Assembly (NCBI GenBank): GCA_051025295.1
Contig: JBMGJV010000020.1
From: KBS-83 sp051025295
Lineage (GTDB): Bacteria > Acidobacteriota > Terriglobia > Terriglobales > Acidobacteriaceae
DNA length: 64,000 nt
Strand: one strand, 5' to 3'
The position numbers were made by a program, and so were the translations under genes. Shown here one piece after another: positions 1 through 9,578 of the stretch (the first letter of the stretch is position 1; every line of letters begins with the position of its first letter). The notes under the pieces are model-generated. The model worked only from the letters and a program-made list of their open reading frames with translations. It made no database searches and was not told where the DNA came from.

Positions 1-335
1 CGGCCCGCCCCGGCTACGTTGAACATCTCTCCGAAGAAGTCGCCAAAGATGTCGCCCAGGTCCATGTCGCCCGGGAAGCCCGCGCCTGCTCCGCCCCCGG
101 CACTCACGCCCGCAGGACCGAAGCGGTCGTACGCGGCACGCTTCTGCGGATCGCTCAGCACCTGGTACGCCTCGCTTGCCTGCTTGAAGCGATCCTCCGC
201 CTCTGGATCGTCCGGGTTGCGATCCGGGTGATACCGCATCGCCAGCTTGCGATAGGCCGTCTTCAGCTCCTGCTCACCGCAGTCCTTCGTTACGTTCAAA
301 ACTTCGTAGTAGTCGATGTGTGCCACGTTCGCCAT
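1..335 (-). CDS. dnaJ: Chaperone DnaJ, N-terminal part (cut by window edge)
   Basis: Co-chaperone that stimulates the ATPase of DnaK through its J domain. The 111 visible codons show the J domain with the HPD loop at residues 36-38 (context YHPDRNPDD), the conserved AYDRFG end of helix IV, and the start of a Gly/Phe-rich linker with GDIFGDFFGEMF. The zinc-finger and C-terminal domains lie outside the window. The ATG at 335 follows a CAGGA Shine-Dalgarno. It is the third gene of an hrcA-grpE-dnaJ run on the minus strand; dnaK is not between grpE and dnaJ and must be elsewhere. Identity is secure; only completeness is unknown. Confidence 0.96.
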   Translation of the reverse strand, partial: MANVAHIDYYEVLNVTKDCGEQELKTAYRKLAMRYHPDRNPDDPEAEDRFKQASEAYQVLSDPQKRAAYDRFGPAGVSAGGGAGAGFPGDMDLGDIFGDFFGEMFNVAGAG

Positions 336-432
336 TTTTCCTGAACTGCTTTCTGTCTCGCTGCCCGATTCGCACGGTCAGCCGGCCACTCTCATGCTTC
401 CAGGGTCTTCGCTGCAGGTCGCGCGTTGTCCG

Positions 433-1029
433 CTACGCCTGCGTAAGCTGCGGGTTCACGGAGATGCGCACCAGCGCGGGGCGCAGCAGCCGCTCCTTGA
501 TGCGGTAGCCGCGGCGCACTTCCTCGATCACCTGATGATCCGGCAGGTCCGGACGCTCCACACTGTCCAGTGCCTCATGCACCCGCGGGTCGAACGGCTG
601 CCCTACTGTCTCAACTGGCGTCACATGCAGCGAGCGCAGCACATCGTCCATCTGCTTCGCGATCAGCTCCACGCCCGTGCGCATCTGCTCCACCGACCCG
701 GTCGAGCTCAGCGCCAGCCGGAAGTTGTCGAGCACCGGCAGAAACTGCTCCACCGCATCGGCCACCGCAAACGCGCGGTAGTCGGTGCGCTCGCGTGCTT
801 CGCGCTTGCGCGCATTCTCAAACTCCGCCTGCAGGCGCGCCAGCCGGTCCACCAGCGTGTCGCGCTCAGCGCGCAGCTGCTCGATCTGCTCGCGCAGTCC
901 GCCAGCCGTCTCCGTCGTGCTCTCGGCGCCCGCGGCCGCGCTCGTGCTCTCCGGATTCGCAGTTTCGGGGTTCGTGCTCGTGCTTGCGTTGTCTGTCGTT
1001 GTCTCGGTTGCGTTGTCAGTCATAGCCAT
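433..1029 (-). CDS. grpE: Nucleotide exchange factor GrpE
   Basis: Releases ADP from DnaK and so completes the DnaK/DnaJ folding cycle in the cytoplasm. The 198-residue protein has the usual GrpE layout: an acidic, Thr/Glu-rich disordered N-terminus (about 1-45), a long coiled coil (about 45-95, with LREQIEQLRAERDTLVDRL), the conserved FLPVLDNFRLAL helix, and a C-terminal beta domain ending in RPALVRIS. Two ATGs lie six bases apart (1029 and 1023); the AGAGAG upstream is better spaced for the second, so the true start may be 1023. It lies between hrcA and dnaJ, about 90 bp from each. Confidence 0.95.
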   Translation of the reverse strand: MAMTDNATETTTDNASTSTNPETANPESTSAAAGAESTTETAGGLREQIEQLRAERDTLVDRLARLQAEFENARKREARERTDYRAFAVADAVEQFLPVLDNFRLALSSTGSVEQMRTGVELIAKQMDDVLRSLHVTPVETVGQPFDPRVHEALDSVERPDLPDHQVIEEVRRGYRIKERLLRPALVRISVNPQLTQA

Positions 1030-1118
1030 AGCTCTCTGGTTCTCGCTCGTTCTGTCTTGAGTAATTTGCTGTGTGTGTCTCGTGAGTGCAGATGTCTAAG
1101 GCGCATCCAGCGATCCTG

Positions 1119-2195
1119 TCAGCCGCGCGGTGTTCGCAGAATGCGCTCCGAGAGATGCGCGATGTAGGAGACCGCCTGGATCGTCTCGTTGTAGCGAATG
1201 CGTGTCGGCGCCAGCACAGCCACGGTCCCGACGCTCTCCGCGTCCAGCCGCGTGCCTGTGCCGATCAGCACCATATTCTCCATGTCCGCCATCGCATCTT
1301 CCAACCCCACCACCACCCGCACCGCCTGCTGCCGCGCGTCCACATAGGCGCTCAGCAGTTCGAATAACTGCTGCTTCGCTTCAAGCGCGCCCAGCAACCC
1401 GCGCAGCCGCTCCCGGTCCACGTCCTGATGCACCAGGTTCGCCGCGCCCTCGACAAAGATCATCTGCGACGCCCGGTTCTCCGCCAGCGCGCCCTTGCTC
1501 ACCAGCTCATGCAGCGACTGCATCAGCCGGTCATACTCGCTGCGCTCTTCTTCCATGCGCCGCGCAATCTCCGCCCGCGTCCGCTCGATCGACCAGCCGC
1601 GAAAGTTGCCATTCAGAAAATTGCCCGCTGTCTCGAGCTCCCCCTGCGTGAGATCGTGATCCAGTTGCAGCACCCGGTCGAGCACCGTGCCACCCCGCGT
1701 CACCACCACCGCCAGCACACGCTGCGCGCCCAGCCGCGAGAAATGAATGTGCTCCAGCAGCTCCGACTCTTCCGGCGACGACGTCGCCACCCCGACCCCG
1801 CTCGAGATCATCGCCAGCACATGCGACGTGCGCTCGAGGAAGTGCTGCCGGCTGGTCACCCCGGCAAAGCAGGCGTCGATCTCCTCCCGCTTCTCGGGCG
1901 GCAGTTGCGTTGCCGCGCCCGCCGCGCGCGCTGCCCCGGCCAGGTGCTCTACATAGAAGCGAAAGGCCTTCGCCGTTGGGATGCGACCAGCCGACGTATG
2001 TGGCTGCTCCAGCAGGCCGGCATCGCTCAGCGCCGCCATCACGTTGCGGATGGTCGCCGAGCTCATTCCCTCTTTATCGGCATACAGACGAGCCACGGAC
2101 TGGGACGCCACCGGCTCGCCGGTCGCGATATACATCTCCAGAACAGCCGTCAGGATCAGCCGCTCGCGCGGGCTGATTCGGAGCTCTGCCGCCAT
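1119..2195 (-). CDS. hrcA: Heat-inducible transcription repressor HrcA
   Basis: Repressor of class I heat-shock genes, normally acting on CIRCE operators with GroEL as corepressor. The 358 residues show the N-terminal winged helix (SPRERLILTAVLEMYIATG, then SSATIRNVMAALSDAGLLEQ and HTSAGRIPT) and the GAF-like C-terminal half ending in GTRIRYNETIQAVSYIA. I place the start at the ATG at 2195 because AGGAG lies 8 bases upstream; a longer form from a TTG at 2213 is possible but lacks that support. It is the promoter-proximal gene of hrcA-grpE-dnaJ. No CIRCE sequence is visible upstream, although an unrelated inverted repeat is. Confidence 0.96.
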   Translation of the reverse strand: MAAELRISPRERLILTAVLEMYIATGEPVASQSVARLYADKEGMSSATIRNVMAALSDAGLLEQPHTSAGRIPTAKAFRFYVEHLAGAARAAGAATQLPPEKREEIDACFAGVTSRQHFLERTSHVLAMISSGVGVATSSPEESELLEHIHFSRLGAQRVLAVVVTRGGTVLDRVLQLDHDLTQGELETAGNFLNGNFRGWSIERTRAEIARRMEEERSEYDRLMQSLHELVSKGALAENRASQMIFVEGAANLVHQDVDRERLRGLLGALEAKQQLFELLSAYVDARQQAVRVVVGLEDAMADMENMVLIGTGTRLDAESVGTVAVLAPTRIRYNETIQAVSYIAHLSERILRTPRG

Positions 2196-2264
2196 CGACG
2201 CAACTCCTGCCAAAGGGGCGTTCTGACTGGGGATTCAGCGCAGAAGCCGCCTGATTCATGGTAG

Positions 2265-2300
2265 CAGGTTGGCCCCTCCCGGGTGGCTCTTGCCAACCTG
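2265..2300. promoter_or_regulatory. Inverted repeat in the hrcA / AsmA-like divergent promoter region
   Basis: Arms CAGGTTGGC (2265-2273) and GCCAACCTG (2292-2300) are perfect complements separated by 18 bases. They lie about 70 bp upstream of hrcA on one side and 190 bp upstream of the AsmA-like gene on the other. The sequence does not match CIRCE. It could be an operator or an RNA hairpin; the call is inference. Confidence 0.4.
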
Positions 2301-2493
2301 GGGATAACCAAAGGCGCTGCAACGCGTTCCAAACCGGAAGAGCCGGGGAGCGACGGCTGCCAGCGCGCGCAGATCGCCCCATCCGCGCGTGTCACGAACA
2401 ACAGAACGATCCCGCATCACGAACAAACAGCACAAGCTGCATCCGCCTGTACTGCTGTTGAATCAGACTGCCACCCGTCCCTTGGAGGAATCT

Positions 2494-4179
2494 ATGCCGG
2501 CCCGCCGTCGCTTGTGGATCACCATCGCCGCCATCGCAGTCGCTGTGGTGGTCGTCCTGCTGATCGCGATCCCCTACTTTCTCAACGCGGACAACTACCG
2601 GCCGCGCATCGAGCGCGCTCTGTCGGAGTCCACCGGCCGCCCCGTCACCCTCGGACACCTCAGCTTCTCGCTCTTCTCCGGCGCACTAACTGCGGACCAG
2701 CTCGCCATCGCCGATGATCCCGCCTTCAGCCAGCAGCCCTTCATTCAGGCCAAGCTGGTTAAGATCGGTATCCAGGTCGCCCCGCTCGTCCTGCACAAGC
2801 AGATCCTCATCCGCGGCATTAGCATCGACTCGCCACAGATCCAGCTCATCCGCAACCAGGCCAACGTTTGGAACTACGCCAGCCTCGGCAACGCGAACAA
2901 GCGCAAACAGTCGACCGAGACCCAGAGCACCATGCCCAACCTGTCGATCGCCTCGCTCGAGGTCACCAACGGCCAGGTGAGCGTGACCACGCCCGGCGCC
3001 AAGCCGGCCGTTTACCAGAACGTCGCCGCCACGGTGACCGACTTCTCCCTCACCTCGCCGTTCGACTACACCGTCTCCACATCGCTGCCTGGCAACGGCA
3101 ATGTCTCCGTCACCGGCAAGGGTGGCCCCTTCAACCAGGCCGACGCCTCGAAGACGCCCTTCAACGCCAATCTCCAGATCAAGCATGCTGACCTGGTCGG
3201 CGCCGGATTCGTGCCCGCCTCCGCCGGTGTCTCCGGCTTCATCGACCTCAACGCGCAGATCGCCTCGAACGGGCAATCCGCGCACGTGACCGGCACCCTC
3301 GACGCGCAGCAACTCAAGCTTGTCCCCGCCGGTGAGCCGGCGCAGCGCCCCGTGCATGTCCGCTTCACGGATGATCAGAATCTCGCATCCCTGTCCGGCC
3401 AGCTGCGCGACACAACGGTCAACTTCGACAAGGCCGTGCTCAACCTCGGCGGCACCTACCGCACCGAGGGCCCGACCACCACGCTCGACATGCACGTCAA
3501 CGGGCAGTCCGTCCCGATCAACGACCTCGAAGCCTTCCTCCCCGCCGCCGGCATCCAGCTACCCGCCGGCTCGCGCCTGCAGGGCGGCACCCTTACCACC
3601 AACCTCGCCGTGACCGGCGCCGCGCAGAACCCCGTCATCGCCGGTCCCGTGCGCGTCGACAACACCCAGCTCGCCGGCTTTGACCTCGGCTCCAAGCTCT
3701 CCGCCGTCAGCGCGCTCACCGGCGCACACACCGGCAACGTCACGACCGTCCGCGTGCTCAGCGCGAACGTGCACGCCGCCGGTGGTGGCGTGCAGCTCGG
3801 CAACATCGTCTGCGTGGTGCAGGGACTCGGATCGGCAGCCGGCAACGGCACCGTGAGCGCCTCACAGCAGCTCAACTTCCACCTGGTCGCGAAGCTTGAT
3901 CAGAGCGGTGTCGGCGGCATGGCCACCACGGCGATCTCAATGATCGGCGGCACTGCCGGCAACCTCGCCGGGGGCGCACTCAAGAACGGCATCCCGGTCA
4001 CCATCACGGGCACGGCCAAGGACCCCGTCTTCACGCCCGATGTGAAGGGACTCGCGGGTGGTGCTGCCGGCGGCAACGCAGCCGGCCTGCTCGGCAACGC
4101 AGCCAAGGGCCAGTTGCAAAAGCAGAACCTGCCCAACGGACTTGGGAACGCACTTGGCGGCCTGCTCGGGAAGCACTAA
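2494..4179 (+). CDS. AsmA family protein
   Basis: AsmA-like proteins are inner-membrane-anchored periplasmic proteins linked to outer-membrane lipid and protein homeostasis. The 561-residue product begins with a basic stretch and one membrane helix (about residues 8-29), followed by the family hallmark FLNADNYRPRIERALSES and GRPVTLGHLSFSLFSG. The rest is beta-rich repeat sequence, with a Gly/Ala-rich tail (GGAAGGNAAGLLGNAAKG) typical of Acidobacteria homologues. The ATG at 2494 is preceded by GGAGG; the reading frame is open further upstream to 2389, but that part lacks a ribosome-binding site. The gene is monocistronic and ends at a strong hairpin. Confidence 0.85.
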   Translation: MPARRRLWITIAAIAVAVVVVLLIAIPYFLNADNYRPRIERALSESTGRPVTLGHLSFSLFSGALTADQLAIADDPAFSQQPFIQAKLVKIGIQVAPLVLHKQILIRGISIDSPQIQLIRNQANVWNYASLGNANKRKQSTETQSTMPNLSIASLEVTNGQVSVTTPGAKPAVYQNVAATVTDFSLTSPFDYTVSTSLPGNGNVSVTGKGGPFNQADASKTPFNANLQIKHADLVGAGFVPASAGVSGFIDLNAQIASNGQSAHVTGTLDAQQLKLVPAGEPAQRPVHVRFTDDQNLASLSGQLRDTTVNFDKAVLNLGGTYRTEGPTTTLDMHVNGQSVPINDLEAFLPAAGIQLPAGSRLQGGTLTTNLAVTGAAQNPVIAGPVRVDNTQLAGFDLGSKLSAVSALTGAHTGNVTTVRVLSANVHAAGGGVQLGNIVCVVQGLGSAAGNGTVSASQQLNFHLVAKLDQSGVGGMATTAISMIGGTAGNLAGGALKNGIPVTITGTAKDPVFTPDVKGLAGGAAGGNAAGLLGNAAKGQLQKQNLPNGLGNALGGLLGKH

Positions 4180-4189
4180 AGGGACAGCC

Positions 4190-4222
4190 AAGGAGGGCGG
4201 AGAAACAGCCTCCGCCCTCCTT
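4190..4222. terminator. Bidirectional terminator between the AsmA-like gene and mrp
   Basis: A perfect 13-bp stem (AAGGAGGGCGGAG, 4190-4202; complement 4210-4222) with a 7-base loop lies between two convergent genes. A and T runs flank the stem only weakly (AA / TT), so efficiency in either direction is uncertain. Confidence 0.75.
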
Positions 4223-4236
4223 CGTATCCACTCCAG

Positions 4237-5076
4237 CTACGTAATTTCGAAGACGTCCTGATCCTTCGCCTGCTGCGCGTCGGCACGCTCGATCAGCTTG
4301 CGCGCGATTGCGTAAAAGCTCGCTGGCGCTACCGACGACTCCGGCGCCATCAGTGCCACCGGCAGCCCGCGATCGCCGCCGTGCCGGATGTTCGGATCGA
4401 GCTCCACCGAGCCCAGGAACGCCAGCTTGAACTGCTGCGCTGTCCGCTCCACGCCGCCCTTGGAAAAGATGTCGATCACCTCGTGGCAATGCGGGCAGGT
4501 GAACTGGCTCATGTTTTCGACAATCCCCAGCACCTCGACATTCACCTGGTGGAACATCTCGAGCGCCTTACGTGCGTCCTGCAGTGACACATCGGACGGC
4601 GTCGACACCACCACCGCACCTGTCAGCGGCACCGTCTGCACCAGCGAGATCACCACGTCGCCCGTCCCCGGCGGCAGATCGACCAGCAGGTAGTCGAGCT
4701 CACCCCACGCCACCTGCTGCAGAAACTGCCGGATGATCTGGTGCAGCATCGGACCGCGCATCACCAGCGGCTTGTCGCCCGGCGACAGCGAGCCGACCGA
4801 GATCATCTTCACGCCATGCACCGTCAGCGGCTCGATGCGATTGCCCTCGAGCACCCGCGGCTGCGCCTTCGCGCCCATCATCAGCGGCACATTCGGCCCA
4901 TAGATATCGGCGTCGATCAGACCCACCTTGTGGCCCAGCTTGCTCAGCGCAATCGCCAGGTTGACCGCCAGCGTGGTCTTGCCCACGCCGCCCTTGCCTG
5001 AACCCACCGCGATGATCGCCTTCACGCCAGGCAGCGTCTGCGGCTGCGGCCCCTGCGGATGTCCGTGTGCTGCCAT
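4237..5076 (-). CDS. mrp: Mrp/NBP35 (ApbC-like) iron-sulfur cluster carrier ATPase
   Basis: P-loop ATPase that binds and transfers Fe-S clusters to apo-proteins. The 279 residues contain the deviant Walker A GKGGVGKTT (27-35), the switch DADIYGPNVP, the NTP-binding DYLLVDLPPGTGD (about 128-140) and the CPHC pair (194-197) that bridges a cluster in the Mrp dimer. The N-terminal MIP18/DUF59 domain found in many bacterial Mrp proteins is absent; the protein begins with a short Gln/Pro/His-rich tail. The ATG is preceded by AGGGAGA. The thioesterase gene lies 40 bp upstream on the same strand, so the two are probably co-transcribed. Confidence 0.93.
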   Translation of the reverse strand: MAAHGHPQGPQPQTLPGVKAIIAVGSGKGGVGKTTLAVNLAIALSKLGHKVGLIDADIYGPNVPLMMGAKAQPRVLEGNRIEPLTVHGVKMISVGSLSPGDKPLVMRGPMLHQIIRQFLQQVAWGELDYLLVDLPPGTGDVVISLVQTVPLTGAVVVSTPSDVSLQDARKALEMFHQVNVEVLGIVENMSQFTCPHCHEVIDIFSKGGVERTAQQFKLAFLGSVELDPNIRHGGDRGLPVALMAPESSVAPASFYAIARKLIERADAQQAKDQDVFEIT

Positions 5077-5116
5077 GGTTCGTCTCCCTGTCTTCGTTCA
5101 GCCGATCTCTCGGGTG

Positions 5117-5671
5117 CTACTTCGTCGCGTACGCGCCAGGCCGCACGCTGCCGTCCTGCGCCTGCTGCTTCGGCTTGGCCTGGCGCTTGCGCTCCAGCTC
5201 CTTCTGCCGATGCTCGCGCCGCCGCCCCGCATCTTCGTAATGCGTCTTCTCTTCTTCCGTCTCCGGCTGCAGCTGCGGCACCGGCACGCGCCGCCCTTGG
5301 CTATCCACCGCCACAAACGTCAGGTACGCCGAGGCCACATGACGATGGATGCCGGCAATCGTGTTCTCCACCCACACCTTCACGCCCACTTCCATCGACG
5401 TGTTGAAGGCGCGATTCATCGATGACTTCAGAATCAGCAGGTCGCCGACATGCACCGGCGCGATGAAGTCGATGTGATCCATAGACGCCGTCACCACATG
5501 CGTGCGCGCATGTCGATACGCCGCCATCGCCCCAACCAAGTCAATAAAATGCATCAGCCGACCACCCAGCAGGTTCCCCAGGGTGTTCGTGTCGTTCGGC
5601 AGAATCAGTTCTGTCATCTCGCTGCGCGACTCGGCAACCGAGCGCGTCAGCGTCGTCACTGGATAGTCCAT
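5117..5671 (-). CDS. Acyl-CoA thioesterase, hotdog fold (YciA/BACH-like)
   Basis: Predicted cytoplasmic acyl-CoA hydrolase. A single hotdog domain occupies about residues 10-135: the helix-capping GNLLGGRLMHFIDLVGAMAA, then SMDHIDFIAPVHVGDLL, which are the signature segments of the YciA/BACH group. The last 50 residues are a highly charged, Lys/Arg/Glu-rich tail, probably coiled or disordered. At 184 residues it is longer than YciA because of that tail. It is upstream of mrp on the same strand. The chain-length preference cannot be read from sequence. Confidence 0.88.
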   Translation of the reverse strand: MDYPVTTLTRSVAESRSEMTELILPNDTNTLGNLLGGRLMHFIDLVGAMAAYRHARTHVVTASMDHIDFIAPVHVGDLLILKSSMNRAFNTSMEVGVKVWVENTIAGIHRHVASAYLTFVAVDSQGRRVPVPQLQPETEEEKTHYEDAGRRREHRQKELERKRQAKPKQQAQDGSVRPGAYATK

Positions 5672-5861
5672 GTGGCTCTCTTTCGTCCTGCGGGCTACCT
5701 TCCAGTGTCGGCCATGGCGAGCAAACCCGCAACGCCGTCACTTGCACGGGGCAGCACGCCTGCTGACATCGGAACCCGCATGATAGGTTCGAAACTGGTG
5801 CTGCTCGTTTCGCGCCACCAACGCAGCAACCCAGATCCGTGCCCGCCAGGAGAGTGGTTCC

Positions 5862-6173
5862 ATGGACAAGCTCGCAATGCTCCAGGAGATCCTTGCGCAG
5901 AACCCCGACGATGCCTTCGCCCGCTACGGCCTCGCGATGGAGCAGTCCAGCCGCGGCGACACGGATGCCGCGCTCGCCCAGTTCGCCGAGCTCACCACGC
6001 GCCACCCCGACTACACCGCGGGCTATCAGATGTCCGCGCAGTTGCTGATCGAGCTCGGCCGCGAGCCCGAAGCGAGGACGCGCCTCGAGGCCGGCGTTGC
6101 CGCCGCGCAGCGCACCGGCAACCAGCTCGCATTGCGCGAGATGACCGGCATGCTCAGCGATCTCTCGCTCTGA
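5862..6173 (+). CDS. Small tetratricopeptide-repeat protein
   Basis: A 103-residue cytoplasmic protein made almost entirely of TPR helices: residues 1-35 (ILAQNPDDAFARYGLAMEQS), 36-70 (DTDAALAQFAELTTRHPDY) and a third, weaker unit. Such one-to-three-repeat proteins act as protein-protein adaptors; the partner is unknown. The start is supported by AGGAG about 8 bases upstream. The divergent neighbour is the thioesterase gene. It is followed by about 230 bp without a gene before the LON-domain protein. Confidence 0.8.
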   Translation: MDKLAMLQEILAQNPDDAFARYGLAMEQSSRGDTDAALAQFAELTTRHPDYTAGYQMSAQLLIELGREPEARTRLEAGVAAAQRTGNQLALREMTGMLSDLSL

Positions 6174-6402
6174 TCGCGTCCGGCGAACATCCGTTTGCGT
6201 GCGGGCAAAGTGCGCAAAACGGGATCAGTTGTGCCCTGTGCAAGCCAAAATCGTTGCACGCTCCATCCGCCGCTTGGGGGCCTCATCTTAAGAGCATAAT
6301 GAGCGAAGCTATGACGCCCCGCACTGCGGGTCATGGCGCGTTGAACGCTGGAGAGCGGCGCCCGTCGCGCCCCGCCCGCAACCGCAGAAAGCCGTAAAGA
6401 GC

Positions 6403-7005
6403 ATGAAGATCCCGTTGTTCCCACTCGATACCGTGCTCTTCCCGGGAGTGCCGCTCCCTTTGCACATCTTCGAGCCGCGCTATCGCGAAATGATGGCTGA
6501 ATGCATCGCCAACAAGGCTCCGTTTGGTGTCGTGCGCGCGCAGCCGGAAGGCCTCAACGTCGTCGGCTGCACCGCCCGGATCGTGCGCGTGCTGGAGCTA
6601 TATCCCGACGGACGCAGCGACATCCTGACTCAGGGCGCGGAGCGCTTCGAAATCGAGCTGCTCGATGACTCCCGCAACTTCCTGCAGGCTGAGATTGACC
6701 TGCTGCCCGACACTGGCCAGCTTGCCCGGCGCAGCGAACGCGAAGAGTGCGTCGCCCTGCACTTTGAAGCCCTGGAACTGCTCGGTGGGGGTGATCCTGC
6801 GCTGCCCGTCGATCTGAACGAGCCCGTCGCCTTCCTCGTCGCCGCCACCATGCCGGCCGATCTCAACTTCCAGCAGGAGCTGCTCGCCATGCGCTCCGAC
6901 GCCGAGCGCACTCACGCCATCATCGACTACTACAACCTCATGCTGCCCAAGCTGCGCCGCGGCGCGCGAGCCGCCGAGCACAGCACCAACGGCCACATCA
7001 TGTAG
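6403..7005 (+). CDS. LON-domain (Lon N-terminal-like) protein
   Basis: A 200-residue stand-alone version of the Lon protease N-terminal substrate-recognition domain. It shows the family opening MKIPLFPLDTVLFPGVPLPL followed by HIFEPRYREMM and the RGAERFEI-like strand (TQGAERFEIELL). No AAA or protease domain is present, so it is not a protease itself; stand-alone LON-domain proteins are widespread and their role is poorly known. It ends about 150 bp before the AAA ATPase gene on the same strand. The start context (GTAAAGAGC before ATG) has only a weak ribosome-binding site. Confidence 0.88.
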   Translation: MKIPLFPLDTVLFPGVPLPLHIFEPRYREMMAECIANKAPFGVVRAQPEGLNVVGCTARIVRVLELYPDGRSDILTQGAERFEIELLDDSRNFLQAEIDLLPDTGQLARRSEREECVALHFEALELLGGGDPALPVDLNEPVAFLVAATMPADLNFQQELLAMRSDAERTHAIIDYYNLMLPKLRRGARAAEHSTNGHIM

Positions 7006-7152
7006 CCGTCGTCCTGCCCGGGTGCATTCCTTTCACCAGCCGCAAAGCTCCCCAGGCCACGCGCCCGCACGGCGCTCCGAGCACGTACCGCCCCGAGAAC
7101 GTACCATAGAGACAGGTCGCCTACCGCGAGCGACCAGGAGGTCCTCCCCGCG

Positions 7153-8747
<1,595 letters not shown>

Positions 8748-8751
<4 letters not shown>

Positions 8752-9578
8752 CGCCTGTCTAAACCCGACTCCGCACCCGGAGGCGAGGAGGCGTCCCCCT
8801 GCTCACCTCCGTGGCGCAACCGCCACAGCAGCCTCCGCACCATTCCCATCAGCACAACTGTATCCCGCTCGGTGACGTGAAGCCGGCGCAGCATGCGCCG
8901 CAGTTCCTGCTCCGCCGTCGCCGCACTCTGCGGATGCGCGCCCCGGTCCAGATACCCGCCCGCCTCCAGCAACTCCATCAGCAGCCCCTCGAACCGGTCG
9001 AGCTGGCCTGACTCGGCCCGAACGGGCTCGCTCACCGTTTGTGCCTGACGCGCCTGCGGCTGCCGCGCCACCAACTCCCACAGGCACACCGCCGCCGCCT
9101 GCCCCAGGTTCATCGACGGCTGGTCCGCAGCGGTGCGGATTCGTACCAGTGCATGGCACAAATCCAGGTCCGCGCTCGTCAGCCCATGCTTCTCCGACCC
9201 GAACAGCAGCGCCACCTGTCCCGTCCCTTGCTGCTCCAGCTCAGCCGCTGCCTCCTCCAACTCCATCACCGGCTGCGCCAGCTCGCGCCGCCGCGCCGTC
9301 GTCGTGCCCAGCACCAGCCGGCAATCTGCCACCGCTTCGGCGACGGATGCAAACACACGTGCGCCTTCGAGCACCGCCCCGGCCCCCACTGCGGACCGTG
9401 CCTCGCGGTATGAGTCCTCATACACCTCCACCAGCCGCAGGTCCCGTACGCCGAAGTTCTGCATCGCCCGCGCCACCGCGCCAATGTTCAACGGATTGCG
9501 TGCCCGCACCAGCACCACCGCCAGCCCTTCGCGCTCCGGTCGTTCCGTCACACCGTACAATCCAGCAGACTCCGTCAT
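8748..9578 (-). CDS. SpoU-family (TrmJ-like) RNA 2'-O-methyltransferase
   Basis: SPOUT-fold methyltransferase, probably acting on the ribose of a tRNA anticodon-loop nucleotide as TrmJ does. The three SPOUT motifs are visible: NPLNIGAVARAMQNFG (motif 1), VALLFGSEKHGLTSADL (motif 2) and SMNLGQAAAVCLWEL (motif 3). The roughly 70-residue C-terminal helical tail resembles TrmJ. I start it at the ATG at 9578, giving 276 residues; the frame stays open to 9656. Starting at 9578 means this ATG and that of the divergent glycosyltransferase overlap in one CATG. The exact target nucleotide is inferred only from family. Confidence 0.87.

Noticed and set aside
9133..9576. N-terminal extension of the GT-C glycosyltransferase
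   Set aside because: It is antisense to the methyltransferase, lacks a start signal, and the membrane protein begins naturally at 9577.
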